Shown here: piece by piece, positions 36,129-45,070 of the stretch
Layout: the number at the start of each line of letters is the position of its first letter
Numbering within the stretch: the stretch's first letter is position 1
NCBI RefSeq assembly: GCF_014490785.1
Contig: NZ_CP051488.1
Span: 2,356,001-2,420,000, forward strand
Length of the DNA: 64,000 nucleotides
Direction: 5' to 3'
From: Kosakonia sp. SMBL-WEM22
GTDB lineage: Bacteria; Pseudomonadota; Gammaproteobacteria; Enterobacterales; Enterobacteriaceae
Notes under the pieces: model-generated
The model's database searches: none
The model's input: the letters and a program-made list of their open reading frames with translations, nothing else
Told to the model about the DNA's origin: nothing
Position numbers and translations under genes: made by a program

Positions 36129-36296
36129 ATGGCATATTCTATCTTACATTTATCGAGGAACAACCAGAGAACTCATCTCATACTTGATGATGTGACTACC
36201 CTACCGGTCATATTCGCCACAATTTATGGAATGAATGAACTGAGCAAGAAACATCTCGGGACTCAAGAAAACATTCTGTGTTCGCTGCGTTTCTGA
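36129..36296 (+). pseudogene. possible N-terminal remnant of a site-specific integrase
   Basis: The ATG-started frame encodes 55 residues (MAYSILHLSRNNQRTHLIL at the start, then LPVIFATIYGMNELSKKHLG) and ends at TGA 36294-36296. The composition and the position beside other integrase scars suggest the N-terminal arm-binding part of a tyrosine recombinase, cut short. The similarity is from memory and weak. Confidence 0.3.
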
Positions 36297-36368
36297 CAGG
36301 GAGTAAAAAGTAAAGAATGTTCTCTCCCTGTAATAAAAGAAGCTAAGTAGTGTTTTCTAAAACACCTC

Positions 36369-37343
36369 TTATTTCTTCTTTTTAGGCTTAATGTGAAGTT
36401 TAATATCATTTAGCTTCTGAAATCCATTTTCAATCGCTAAAATCACAGCCGAAACGTAAATATACATTTCTTTTGCTGAGTCAACGTCTATATTATCAAT
36501 TATCTCATCATCATCTCTACCATGCGCAATGGTGTTTCTAACAAGTGTATAATCGCTTAACTGTGAATTTAACTTAGAGAAAGTTTCATGGGTTGTTAAT
36601 CCAGGCACTGTATCATATGCTTTTTTAAACTTATCTGAAAACCGCTCATCGGTATCTTGACCGTATATTTTTTGATTTATATAACTCTCTAATGCCGCAT
36701 ATGACATAAAACAGGACATTTTGAAATTATTCTCATTGAGTAATGCGTATGCTTCTATGAGTAGCTCAAAGTAAAAAGGCTGGTGGTTTTTAGCCCCTAC
36801 AATATTTAACTCGCAAACAACTTCATCTGAGTTTCCATGATCCATACCCGTAGAGTAATATGAACCGCTATAAATAATCTTGCTTAAATTATTATCTATA
36901 GCATCAATTTCCATCGTCGATATATATGGCGGATTATTACCATTCATGTGAAATATGCAATCATCAAATTCAGATAGATTTTCTTTGTGAGGGTTGCTCG
37001 CGAAATATGAATTAATAAAGTCATCAGAATTCAATGAGTTTATATTAGAAAAAGCCGCTTTGGTTGCAGGGCAAACAGAATTTATCTTTTGTTTTATTTC
37101 ATCCAAAACAAAAATCTTGTTCACAATCTCCACTTCAAAAACCTTAAGGAAATCGTAATCAAATCCCCAATTTCCTTTGAAGTAATAGTTCTTTTCTGCA
37201 TAGCCATCATAACCATTGGAGTATGAATAATCGGGATCGACAGATGTAGTATAAAACAACCTATATTTCTTTATAATACCCAAAGATGAATTCACCAAGT
37301 CAATATCATCACGTAAAGCATCATACATTTCATTAATTTTCAT
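36369..37343 (-). CDS. HEPN-like protein of the mobile region
   Basis: A 324-residue acidic protein with no signal or membrane helix. Near the C-terminus, SDYTLVRNTIAHGRDDDE contains Arg269-N-T-I-A-His274, the R-x4-6-H signature of HEPN ribonucleases, set in a helical region beginning about residue 193 (LLIEAYALLNENNFKMSCFMSYAALES). The N-terminal two thirds are unlike any family I recognise. Codon use is strikingly AT-rich compared with the flanks, so it is recently acquired. HEPN proteins commonly cut RNA in abortive infection or toxin systems. No antitoxin gene is seen beside it. Confidence 0.6.
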   Translation of the reverse strand: MKINEMYDALRDDIDLVNSSLGIIKKYRLFYTTSVDPDYSYSNGYDGYAEKNYYFKGNWGFDYDFLKVFEVEIVNKIFVLDEIKQKINSVCPATKAAFSNINSLNSDDFINSYFASNPHKENLSEFDDCIFHMNGNNPPYISTMEIDAIDNNLSKIIYSGSYYSTGMDHGNSDEVVCELNIVGAKNHQPFYFELLIEAYALLNENNFKMSCFMSYAALESYINQKIYGQDTDERFSDKFKKAYDTVPGLTTHETFSKLNSQLSDYTLVRNTIAHGRDDDEIIDNIDVDSAKEMYIYVSAVILAIENGFQKLNDIKLHIKPKKKK

Positions 37344-37363
37344 TTCACACCTTATTAAATTAA

Positions 37364-37552
37364 CTACTCACCTCTAATCCAAGCTTGCACTTCAGATAGA
37401 CGATAAGCAGTAGCACCAATTTTAATATACCTTCCTTCCCAAGCTTACAGCGTGAGCTGCTCGCAAGAGTAGTCAGCCCGACAATCTTTCTCACGAATCA
37501 TACGGTCATTGTTAGAAATGTTCTCAAGACCCTTTTTATCAACAACTGCCAT
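37364..37552 (-). pseudogene. broken AlpA-family excisionase/regulator
   Basis: On the minus strand the frame starts MAVVDKKGLEN, continues through NDRMIREKDCRADYS, stops at TAA (37445-37447), and in a same-orientation frame resumes WEGRYIKIGATAYRLSEVQ before TAG at 37364-37366. RMIREKDCR and the KIGATAYRLSEVQAWI ending are the two ends of AlpA-type helix-turn-helix proteins of P4-like islands. The recognition-helix region between is lost. Confidence 0.6.
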
Positions 37553-37561
37553 TTTTTCATA

Positions 37562-37726
37562 TTAGCCAGCCTTTTGTTTGAGGATTGTCACTTTTGACTC
37601 AACGCATGAGATGTTATTGAGGTATGTCGTCCAGAGCTCTAACGCTTCCAGTTCCTTCACCATAAATTTACTTCGGTTGTAAATACCCGCCACACCGGGT
37701 AATGCAAGGCCTAACTGATCTGTTCC
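37562..37726 (-). pseudogene. C-terminal remnant of a P4-type integrase
   Basis: A 54-codon frame with an upstream in-frame TAG and no start. LALPGVAGIYNRSKF contains the catalytic-tyrosine YNR motif of P4-like tyrosine recombinases, and ELEALELWTTYL is their usual C-terminal helix. The rest of the gene is missing. With the AlpA scar next to it, it marks a decayed genomic island. Confidence 0.62.
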
Positions 37727-37930
37727 CTATTTATTCATACAGGCAGAGGCTAGCAACGTCGGCTTCAGACACAAAGCGTACAGCCTAAAACACCGTAAGG
37801 TCTGTTCAGAGCGATCTGCGGACATAGCTAACAGCATTCAACGGGGAGCAAGTCACAAGGCTGTCTAACCTTATACACAACTCAAAAAATAATGGCTCTG
37901 TCGCGTTAGACGCCACGCAATTTCGCCCTG
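37727..37930. other. non-coding gap between island scar and GTPase operon
   Basis: No ORF or clear signal is seen. GACAGGGCGAAATTGCGTGG on the minus strand just after the coiled-coil gene lacks a T run, so no intrinsic terminator is evident for the GTPase operon here. Confidence 0.3.
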
Positions 37931-38908
37931 TCAGGGAGTTAAATTTTTCCAGATGTCATAGCCGATATAAGCTAGCGTTGAGGTAGCAAACAGGGCAAAA
38001 ATGATGACAACGTAGCGGAATCTACCCTGACTTGCGGCAATTTGCGCCTCCAGATAGCTCTTTTGCTGGCTCACTGCCTCGGTCAACGCCTGCTGGCTGG
38101 TTTGCATAGACTCAATTGCCTGGGTTAGTGGGGTCAAATGCTGCACCAGTGCTGCCGGGACGTCGGAAGACAACGTTTCAAGGCTGCTTAACACTTGCCT
38201 CCGATCGCTTTCCTGCCGTTCCGCGAGCATGGTTCGCGTCGTTTGTACTCCTTGGGTCACGCCCTTGAGCTGCTGGTCAAGTTCGCTTATCGACTGCTTT
38301 ATTTGCTGCTGGGCCTGCATGATATTTTCCAGCCGTTCAGCCAATCGCTGGTCACGCTCTCGCGTCGACTGTTGCTCGCTGGCATTCGCAGCGCAGGTTT
38401 CCTCCAGGAAGCGGTTAGCATTCAGCAGTTGCTGCAATAAGGCCTCAGCACTGTCGATACTCGTTTGCTGATACTGCTGTATTGCTGCCTGGACACTCTC
38501 ATTTTGCTGGCCAAGAACATCCGACAGTTTTTCAAAGACTTCACCGGTCGCGGCTTTCAGCTGGCTATCATAGTGTGCCGATTGTTGGCTAAGCGCAGCA
38601 CTAATATTCTGTTTTTTTTCTTCAACCTGCGTCGAAATAAAATCTCTCAGCTTACTTATCGCCCCAGGGACATCGTCGTCTTGCAGATCACGTAACGATT
38701 TTTTCAGTGGATTAATGATTTCTTCGGTGTTTGCACCTACCGCGTTAATGGCATCATTGATTTCTTCAACCTTATCTTTGGTGTCCAGAACCTCTGTGTT
38801 GAGTTTTTTTAACGAACTCTCAAGGGGATTGAGCGGCTCCTTGAGTATTTTTACCATTAACTCGGCGAGCGATTTTTCTTTATTTTTTATTTCACTGGTC
38901 ACGTTCAT
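37931..38908 (-). CDS. long coiled-coil protein with C-terminal membrane anchor (GTPase operon gene 3)
   Basis: A 325-residue protein, almost entirely helical and rich in Gln, Glu, Ala and Ser, predicted to form coiled coil from about residue 20 to 290. One hydrophobic helix at about 297-316 (YVVIIFALFATSTLAYIGY) anchors its C-terminus, leaving a nine-residue tail. Its ATG lies three bases before the stop-to-start junction of the GTPase gene upstream, so it is in the same operon. A tail-anchored rod could tether or scaffold the GTPases at the membrane, or resemble MCP/laminin-like stalks. No family is recognised. Confidence 0.7.
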   Translation of the reverse strand: MNVTSEIKNKEKSLAELMVKILKEPLNPLESSLKKLNTEVLDTKDKVEEINDAINAVGANTEEIINPLKKSLRDLQDDDVPGAISKLRDFISTQVEEKKQNISAALSQQSAHYDSQLKAATGEVFEKLSDVLGQQNESVQAAIQQYQQTSIDSAEALLQQLLNANRFLEETCAANASEQQSTRERDQRLAERLENIMQAQQQIKQSISELDQQLKGVTQGVQTTRTMLAERQESDRRQVLSSLETLSSDVPAALVQHLTPLTQAIESMQTSQQALTEAVSQQKSYLEAQIAASQGRFRYVVIIFALFATSTLAYIGYDIWKNLTP

Positions 38909-38911
38909 GCC

Positions 38912-40843
38912 TTATCCAGAATACTTTTCAGTTAAATTCATTAAATCTTCCCGCTGATTTTTCAACGCAACGCAGGAGAAAACTTGTAATAACGCATCAC
39001 AATCATCACGTTCCTGAAAGACTGAATCCAGACGCGTACTTAATGTTTTGAGATACTCTTCATCAAGAAAGTGAACAAACTGCTCGCAGCGGACAAGATC
39101 CTCTTGTGATTCAACAGCAATTCTCTTTAACTCGTCTTCGCACGATACGGCCTGTTGCTTAAGTGATGTCTGTTTCTGAAGGGATTTATTCTGCTCTACC
39201 CGCAACTCCTCGAGAATTACCCCATCTTTGGTGAGTTCGCTTTTGTATTGATTATGGACGTTCTCTGCGGCAGCCATCCATTGTGAGGTCCACAACCGAA
39301 TGACTTCCACTTTGGCATTATCAGCGGCATGGATGACACTGTTTTTATCCGATAAATAATTCGCAGAACTAAGATAGGTGTCGATCCAGTAGTCATTGAG
39401 CCTATAGCGAATAGCACTGAAGTTTTCATCAAGAATATCCTGAACCGCCTGTCTCGTAGGTTCAACTTTGTTGCGGGCCACTTTTTGCCAGTAGACCGTC
39501 TTATTTTTCACATCCAGCTGGATATTCTTAATTTTAGAGCAATAGTCGGCGATCATGCTATGTAAAGTGGTACATTTTTCACTGCTATAACTTCCCTTTA
39601 ATTTAAAGTTTGCGGCCTCTTCCGCAGCTTTATCGATAAGCCGTCGGCTGATAGGTAAAGCGTTATCTTTTAATAACCTCTCCGTTTTTTTTAATTTCTG
39701 CTGCGTCTGAGTAATAGCGTTTTTCCAAACCGTCAGTTTATCTTTTGTCTCTTGTTGCTGTTTTTTTAGCCCCAGCAGTTCTCTTTTGATTGCCGCCGTT
39801 TTTTCCTCCTGGATATATTTAACGCTGAGGTGGGTATCCAGGGTACTTCGCAGCCGTCCGAGTGGGCTTGTCGATGTTGCAATTTGTTCCAACAGTTCGC
39901 TACGCAAGTGGCTGACCATGGGGGCAACCCGGGCGTAAAGGGCGGTATCGTTTTCGGCCATACTCAGCCAACTGCTGCCAAACTCGAGCGGAAAGTAGAG
40001 GTTCCGATCTTTCGCCGCGTCGCTCAGGTTGCTAAAGCGTTCAATCTGTTCAATAAGGCGCTGACGTAACTGCGCGATATCGATAGCCGGATCGTTGCGA
40101 ATCAGCGTCTTCACCGACTGCGCTGAGTAAGAATAGGTCGTCACGATACGAAACCGATGCGGCATCGCCTGCCAGTCCTCAATACCCGGCAGGGTGATAA
40201 CCTGTGGCTGCAGGAAGCTCAAATCGTCGCCACGACCAATCAGCAGGACCAAATCAGCGAAGGGAAGATAGGTCTTCGCCATGTGATTTACATGCTTTTG
40301 CTCTTCCATATTGGCGGGATTATCACCAGGCAGATCCAGAATACGCACGCCGGGCGCTCCCGAAGTTTTTATCCTGAAAAAACGCCTCGGAATATGCACA
40401 ATACAGGGAGAATCAACGACCAGTTCATCCCGTTCCATCTGCTTTCTGAGCTGCGCTAAGGTCTCTGTCATATCGTCGTCAGAGGCAAACCAGTGCGTTT
40501 TCGATTGCACAAACAATCCCCAGCGCTGGTCCGTTGAACGACGATATTCCATGGCGGTGGCGGTGGATGATTTTCCGGCTTCCCGCCCGCCGCGTAGCAC
40601 GTGCGATAGCGTTGCCATCTGCTGCAGATCGATATCCATCAGGTCGAGCAGTAAGGTGGTTTTGCCGACCTGCGTCTTACCAAATATGACCACGTACGGT
40701 TCGGCATCGCTTTCCTTAAGTTGTATCCTTTCCTGAACGTCATGACTTAATGTCTTAATCAGCCGATCGTAGGCGCGAAAAGCCCACTCCGACTGCCGTG
40801 ACTCTAACCGCTGCCAATAATCAATAACTTTCCCGGACGTCAT
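38912..40843 (-). CDS. dynamin-like large GTPase (operon gene 2)
   Basis: A 643-residue protein. The G domain occupies about residues 50-300: Walker A GKTQVGKT (55-62), a G2-like AGKSSTATAMEY, and G3 DLPGDN (170-175). The G4 NKxD is not obvious (VTTYSYS occurs where it is expected), so nucleotide choice is uncertain. From about 340 onward it is helical with heptads (KRELLGLKKQQQETKDKLTVW), as in bacterial dynamins. ATG at 40843 is taken as the start, two bases after the upstream stop; a GTG four codons earlier would overlap the upstream gene. It pairs with the adjacent GTPase. Confidence 0.75.
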   Translation of the reverse strand: MTSGKVIDYWQRLESRQSEWAFRAYDRLIKTLSHDVQERIQLKESDAEPYVVIFGKTQVGKTTLLLDLMDIDLQQMATLSHVLRGGREAGKSSTATAMEYRRSTDQRWGLFVQSKTHWFASDDDMTETLAQLRKQMERDELVVDSPCIVHIPRRFFRIKTSGAPGVRILDLPGDNPANMEEQKHVNHMAKTYLPFADLVLLIGRGDDLSFLQPQVITLPGIEDWQAMPHRFRIVTTYSYSAQSVKTLIRNDPAIDIAQLRQRLIEQIERFSNLSDAAKDRNLYFPLEFGSSWLSMAENDTALYARVAPMVSHLRSELLEQIATSTSPLGRLRSTLDTHLSVKYIQEEKTAAIKRELLGLKKQQQETKDKLTVWKNAITQTQQKLKKTERLLKDNALPISRRLIDKAAEEAANFKLKGSYSSEKCTTLHSMIADYCSKIKNIQLDVKNKTVYWQKVARNKVEPTRQAVQDILDENFSAIRYRLNDYWIDTYLSSANYLSDKNSVIHAADNAKVEVIRLWTSQWMAAAENVHNQYKSELTKDGVILEELRVEQNKSLQKQTSLKQQAVSCEDELKRIAVESQEDLVRCEQFVHFLDEEYLKTLSTRLDSVFQERDDCDALLQVFSCVALKNQREDLMNLTEKYSG

Positions 40844-40844
40844 C

Positions 40845-43049
40845 TCACTCACCACGGCTGGTGATTAATACTTGCAGGCCCGTAGCCGATGAACCCAGCT
40901 CATTGCGCAGGTCGTCGATAAGGGCATTCACATCGGCGATGGCTTTCGCGAGCCGATCCTTGCGCATCAGCATTTCGTCCATGTGATAACGCGCACGTAA
41001 CGTTTCGCTAATCCGCTTACGCGCCGCGCTCATCGTGTCATCGAATTGATTGCGTAAATGCTCAATATGGTGGTCATGAACACTGGCAAGCATGACGTGT
41101 GCCTGGCTGCTCGCTTTTTTCTCAAAAGTACGCATTCGCGTTACTGCAGCCGCGGTCACGTAGGCCGCCGCCACAACGGCTGTTACCGCAACGGCAGCAG
41201 GATGCATCATCACCGGTGCGGGGGGAAGAGGTGAACCCGCCGGGTCAGCAGAAGGCTTATCCTGGCCAAAGAGCGCGCCGAGGATATCGGAATCGCCATC
41301 GCTGACAACGTCAATCGCCAGCACCGCGGCCAGTGATTTTATTGCGGTCTTGCCAAGATCAACCCCTGTGTTGAGAGTTTGAACCCCTTCTGCCGCGACG
41401 TTACCCGCGGATGTCTCGCCATCGTCCTGCTCAAGCGTGACGTAGGGCCGCAGCTCTTTGCAAATCTCAGGCATGGCGTACACAAGGCGGGTGTACTCTA
41501 GCGAGAGCACCGGGATCAATTCCACGCTCTTCCTCAGCTGTTTATTCACCACTGGGATGTTTTCCGCATTCGACGTGGCACCATGATTTAGCAACATTTT
41601 GATATTACTTATTTTTTCCTCATCCAGCTGTTCGTGTTGCACGGGCTGCCCGGCGCTATTCATATAGCCAAGTGCTACCAGCTTCTCCAGCTTCGGTGAT
41701 GCAGGCAAGTTTGGGCGATCGTTGCCGTTTGGAATGGGCTTGAGTTTCGCCGCCGTCAATTGTTGCAGACTGTTCACATAGTCGTCGAAGAAATCAGCTG
41801 ATGCGTCCTGCCATGAATCCTGAACCAGTTTCTGCAATTTGCCTTTTGTCTCACTGGTGGTATCAAATGCATTCGATATCCAGTTGGCAAATCCCTCATG
41901 CTCCTTGACCAGCCTACGGTCCATATTAGCCTTCGCCGCCTCAAAATTTTTAGCGATGCACATTTTTACCTTTTTGGTATGCTCCTCCCGCAGTTCCTGC
42001 ACGGTAGTGTCAAACACTTCCAGAGCTTCGGCCAGCACTTGGCTGCCATCGTCCTGGCCGCCTTTATCACTGTGGTAATACAGACGTGACTGGGTGCGGA
42101 TCATATTCATGACGCGCGGCAGATCCTTACTAACAATCCCAGTAAGGTGGGTTAACTGGAGATAACGGTTGGTTTGTCCGGAAAAGTTAAGGTCGTCAAT
42201 GGCCCGACGAAGGTGCGGCATCCATTCTGTTACGTATTCCGGATCGTCGGTGCCGGTTAAAATAATGTTGTTATCGGCATATTCGGCAGCGACATTGAAG
42301 GTTTCGGCCGCGCTTTTTCTTAATTCAGCTTGACGTTGCGGATTGTGGCGAAACGCTTCTGTCTTGGAGATAACAATATAAGGTTTACAATTCTTAAGCT
42401 CTTTTTCCAGCATATCTTTGACGATTTCGAGCTGCTGCTGGTTTGCCAGTCGCGTCTCATCGGTCACGATAATACAACCGCCTGCCGCTATCATCGCCTG
42501 ACGCATCAGTTCCTGCCACTCACGATTTTCACGCTCTTGTTTTTCATAACCAGGAAGCAGTAACCAGGCCTGGTTATTGCGGGTAAAATAACGCTGCGGT
42601 ACCTTCAGTATCGGCAGTAAATCCCCGGCATCAGGATCGCAGACCGCGCGCTGAAACTCGTTGACGTCGACGCCGATATCATCCAGCGTCAAACCATTTC
42701 CAGTTTCGACCAGGCGGCGGACATAACCCTGCGCTACTTTAGTCTCACGACTCTCGAGGATCAGTACCGGCATTTTCTCGCCGCGTCCTTCATTACTGCG
42801 TAACCAGCCGCTATTGTCATGATGCAGGTTATACAGGCTCGCCATCAGCGTCGTTTTACCAGCCCCTTGCGAGCCGCCTATCGCCACGATCCAGGTATCG
42901 GCGAGCACCTCAGCAAGCAGCAGTCGTCGCATGACCTCAAGTAATTTTTCATCAAGCTCCTCACCGTCAAGTGCGGAGCAGGCCCCACGTAAACGACGCA
43001 AAGCATTATTCAGAGCCTTGAGCTGAATTTCAGGTGATTCCATTGGCAT
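40845..43049 (-). CDS. dynamin-like P-loop GTPase with membrane segment (operon gene 1)
   Basis: A 734-residue protein. Walker A is GGSQGAGKTTL (58-68), with LLLPGYEK as the G3-like segment near 163-170 and VISKTEAFRH as a plausible G4 (SKxE). A helical middle region is followed by a glycine/proline-rich stretch and an Ala/Val-rich hydrophobic segment at about 625-650 (AVAVTAVVAAAYVTAAAV), then a C-terminal helical stalk. It is the first gene of the three-gene operon and ends at the start of gene 2. Paired, unequal dynamin-like GTPases are typical of bacterial membrane-remodelling or phage-defence systems; which applies here is unknown. Confidence 0.72.
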   Translation of the reverse strand: MPMESPEIQLKALNNALRRLRGACSALDGEELDEKLLEVMRRLLLAEVLADTWIVAIGGSQGAGKTTLMASLYNLHHDNSGWLRSNEGRGEKMPVLILESRETKVAQGYVRRLVETGNGLTLDDIGVDVNEFQRAVCDPDAGDLLPILKVPQRYFTRNNQAWLLLPGYEKQERENREWQELMRQAMIAAGGCIIVTDETRLANQQQLEIVKDMLEKELKNCKPYIVISKTEAFRHNPQRQAELRKSAAETFNVAAEYADNNIILTGTDDPEYVTEWMPHLRRAIDDLNFSGQTNRYLQLTHLTGIVSKDLPRVMNMIRTQSRLYYHSDKGGQDDGSQVLAEALEVFDTTVQELREEHTKKVKMCIAKNFEAAKANMDRRLVKEHEGFANWISNAFDTTSETKGKLQKLVQDSWQDASADFFDDYVNSLQQLTAAKLKPIPNGNDRPNLPASPKLEKLVALGYMNSAGQPVQHEQLDEEKISNIKMLLNHGATSNAENIPVVNKQLRKSVELIPVLSLEYTRLVYAMPEICKELRPYVTLEQDDGETSAGNVAAEGVQTLNTGVDLGKTAIKSLAAVLAIDVVSDGDSDILGALFGQDKPSADPAGSPLPPAPVMMHPAAVAVTAVVAAAYVTAAAVTRMRTFEKKASSQAHVMLASVHDHHIEHLRNQFDDTMSAARKRISETLRARYHMDEMLMRKDRLAKAIADVNALIDDLRNELGSSATGLQVLITSRGE

Positions 43050-43072
43050 TTCATATCCTCAGCAGGTCTTAA

Positions 43073-43312
43073 TTATCCATCCTTATCGGTCGGCCCGTAG
43101 CCTGGTACGATAAGAACAACGGCGGTTGGTTTTGAAGTTGGAGTGAGTAACGTCCCTTTCAAAGAACCTTTTGTCCCAGCAGCATCCACGACAGTTTCGG
43201 AAAAGGTCACCGGCACAGCCACCAGTCGTACAAATGTACACGCGCTTAAAAAAGCAATGGAAGCGGTAATATGTATCGGGGATGTTCCTGTAATAATTAG
43301 CGCACCAGTCAA
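43073..43312 (-). pseudogene. N-terminal remnant of an alpha/beta hydrolase
   Basis: A 79-codon frame without a good start. GSLKGTLLTPTSKPTAVVLI followed by VPGYGPTDKDG is the opening of periplasmic alpha/beta hydrolases (usual pattern IPGSGPTDRDG), but the frame stops right there, so the catalytic part is gone. It sits immediately upstream of the GTPase operon. Confidence 0.55.
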
Positions 43313-43468
43313 TTTATATTAAAAATATGACCTGCTCTTCATGGATTAATACATCAGCGGCGTTAGTAAAGTCCGCTCCTGGCACACGTCAAAGGTCTCA
43401 TCCGCATAGTCAAATGCGCCCTGAAGGGACCAGTCGCTCACAGGCTATAATTAGAAGCTTGTGTGTAG
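43313..43468. other. short non-coding gap
   Basis: No ORF or convincing signal is seen between the hydrolase remnant and the secreted protein gene. Confidence 0.3.
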
Positions 43469-43858
43469 TCACTGTAGTTGCTTCAACGGATAAGAATTGG
43501 AGCTGCTGGAACCGTCGCTGTAGGCCTCAGTAATAATGTTTTTTTTACCCTCAACAGCATATCTGACCGTGCTGTCTGCAGGATCATCCCGCCAGCGACC
43601 GGTGCTGTCAGGATTGTCAGATGCCCACATCACTTGATTGCCGATAAGTTTGCACTTGATGGCCCAGCGGGTTCCATCGTTCTGTCGGATATAATGTACG
43701 TAAGCAATACCTGACTCGACTTTATCCAGCCGCATGATTTTGAGGTCACGACCGAACATTGCCGCAGAAACAGCCTTGCAAACCTGACCCACCGTCACTT
43801 CAGAAGCCAGTACCGGAGCAGCAAACACGAGCGGAACAAGAAGCAGCAGTTTCTTCAT
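43469..43858 (-). CDS. small secreted protein, function unknown
   Basis: A 129-residue protein with a clear signal peptide (MKKLLLLVPLVFAAPVLAS). The mature part has two cysteines (VGQVCKAV and WAIKCKL), likely disulphide-bonded in the periplasm, and the segment YVHYIRQNDGTRWAIKCKL. It resembles small secreted hypothetical proteins often found near defence or accessory genes. AAAGGATGG precedes the ATG. Partner unknown. Confidence 0.62.
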   Translation of the reverse strand: MKKLLLLVPLVFAAPVLASEVTVGQVCKAVSAAMFGRDLKIMRLDKVESGIAYVHYIRQNDGTRWAIKCKLIGNQVMWASDNPDSTGRWRDDPADSTVRYAVEGKKNIITEAYSDGSSSSNSYPLKQLQ

Positions 43859-44003
43859 ATGGATCCATCCTTTTAGTTATGTTCTTGAATAATGCTTATC
43901 GTATATTTCGGCAACCTGAAGCATTTCTTGACGAATATTTAGCATTAGGATGACAGGACTGACTAATAAAATCCCTGGCGTAATCTCACGCACTCCCTGA
44001 CGG

Positions 44004-44429
44004 TTAGCCCTGCTCCTGCTGTACATCCTCAGCGTGGTACGCGAACAAAACATCGGGCATGAGGCCCGTTTTCTCTATGGTTGCCAGCACGGACTGCGTT
44101 GAAGCCTCAGCTATAACCTTCATCGCTTCATCACGAATTTCGACATACGCTGGGTCTTCACGGGGCACGAAAGGCTCAAGGAGGTGGGCGATGGCTTTAC
44201 CGTTAACAGAAAGGCTGAACGTGCCAGCGGCACGATCCACATTCCAGATGTAGATGAGTGGCCATAAACCCAGTTCGTCGCATTCGGCCTCACTGCGGAT
44301 CCCCGGCAGATACACAGGCATTGACAGCTTTTCATCACTCAGCGTCAGCGCGATAAACTGTTGCGCCGTCAGTCGGGAACCCTGCCCGGGCGCAGCGTCA
44401 GGTTTTTTCTTTTTAAAGAATCCGAACAT
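44004..44429 (-). CDS. small cytoplasmic protein, function unknown
   Basis: A 141-residue protein starting MFGFFKKKKPD, with no signal peptide. It carries a globular domain containing LGLWPLIYIWNVDRAAGTFSLSVNG. ATG at 44429 follows GGAAAG and is preferred over an upstream in-frame start. A basic N-terminal FKKKK could touch membrane. No family recognised. Confidence 0.55.
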   Translation of the reverse strand: MFGFFKKKKPDAAPGQGSRLTAQQFIALTLSDEKLSMPVYLPGIRSEAECDELGLWPLIYIWNVDRAAGTFSLSVNGKAIAHLLEPFVPREDPAYVEIRDEAMKVIAEASTQSVLATIEKTGLMPDVLFAYHAEDVQQEQG

Positions 44430-44991
44430 GGTCTTTCCTTGTTTATAATGAATCGGAGGGATAGTCACTGTCTTACAGAGCGGATGAATCAGAGCGTCAC
44501 GGACCACAGCGCAGACTCGCGGTAACTCTCATTCGGCAAAAGTGATTTTTACACATTTCATGTCACCAGAAACGAGAATTACTTATCGCTTTTCCTGGCA
44601 AGATAGCCATGATGATGGCCAACACATTGCTAGCGTGGATGCTGGCACTATCACGAAGAAACGAGGGAGATTCCTTCGATTACATATGCAGCATTATTGG
44701 TTGCCGTTTTATTGGGAAGTGGAGTCGTCACTTTTCTTAACGTCCTTCTGCCCTCTTCCGCCAGATCGAACCTCATAAAGTTGTTTAGAAATCAGCAGGT
44801 GTTCAATGGCAGGCCATGCTGTGGTTCACGCTGCATTTCAAAGGCGTCACCAACATCAGCAAATGCTCCGGACAAAGACGCGCTGTTCATGTGGGCCAGA
44901 TGCCCAAACGTCCTCTTCCTGCTACTAACCAATCCTGTCATGCATCCATTTGATATGGCCGCTTTGAGCGATAAGCGGGCCTAAATAAAAA

Positions 44992-45007
44992 TGTGATATT
45001 AATCACG
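44992..45007. promoter_or_regulatory. CRP-like binding site
   Basis: TGTGA-TATTAA-TCACG matches the CRP consensus TGTGA-N6-TCACA at 9 of 10 positions. It lies 22 bases before an 18-codon ORF (MNKQSQFC at the start, 45027-45083) that runs into the inverted repeat. No full gene downstream explains it. Confidence 0.45.
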
Positions 45008-45070
45008 AAATCAGAAAGGCAGGCTCATGAACAAACAATCGCAATTTTGTATAAATTATGGCCCGATTTC

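Noticed and set aside
44542..44984. Overlapping 78- and 95-codon plus-strand frames
   Set aside because: They overlap in different frames, lack ribosome sites and have no recognisable protein pattern.
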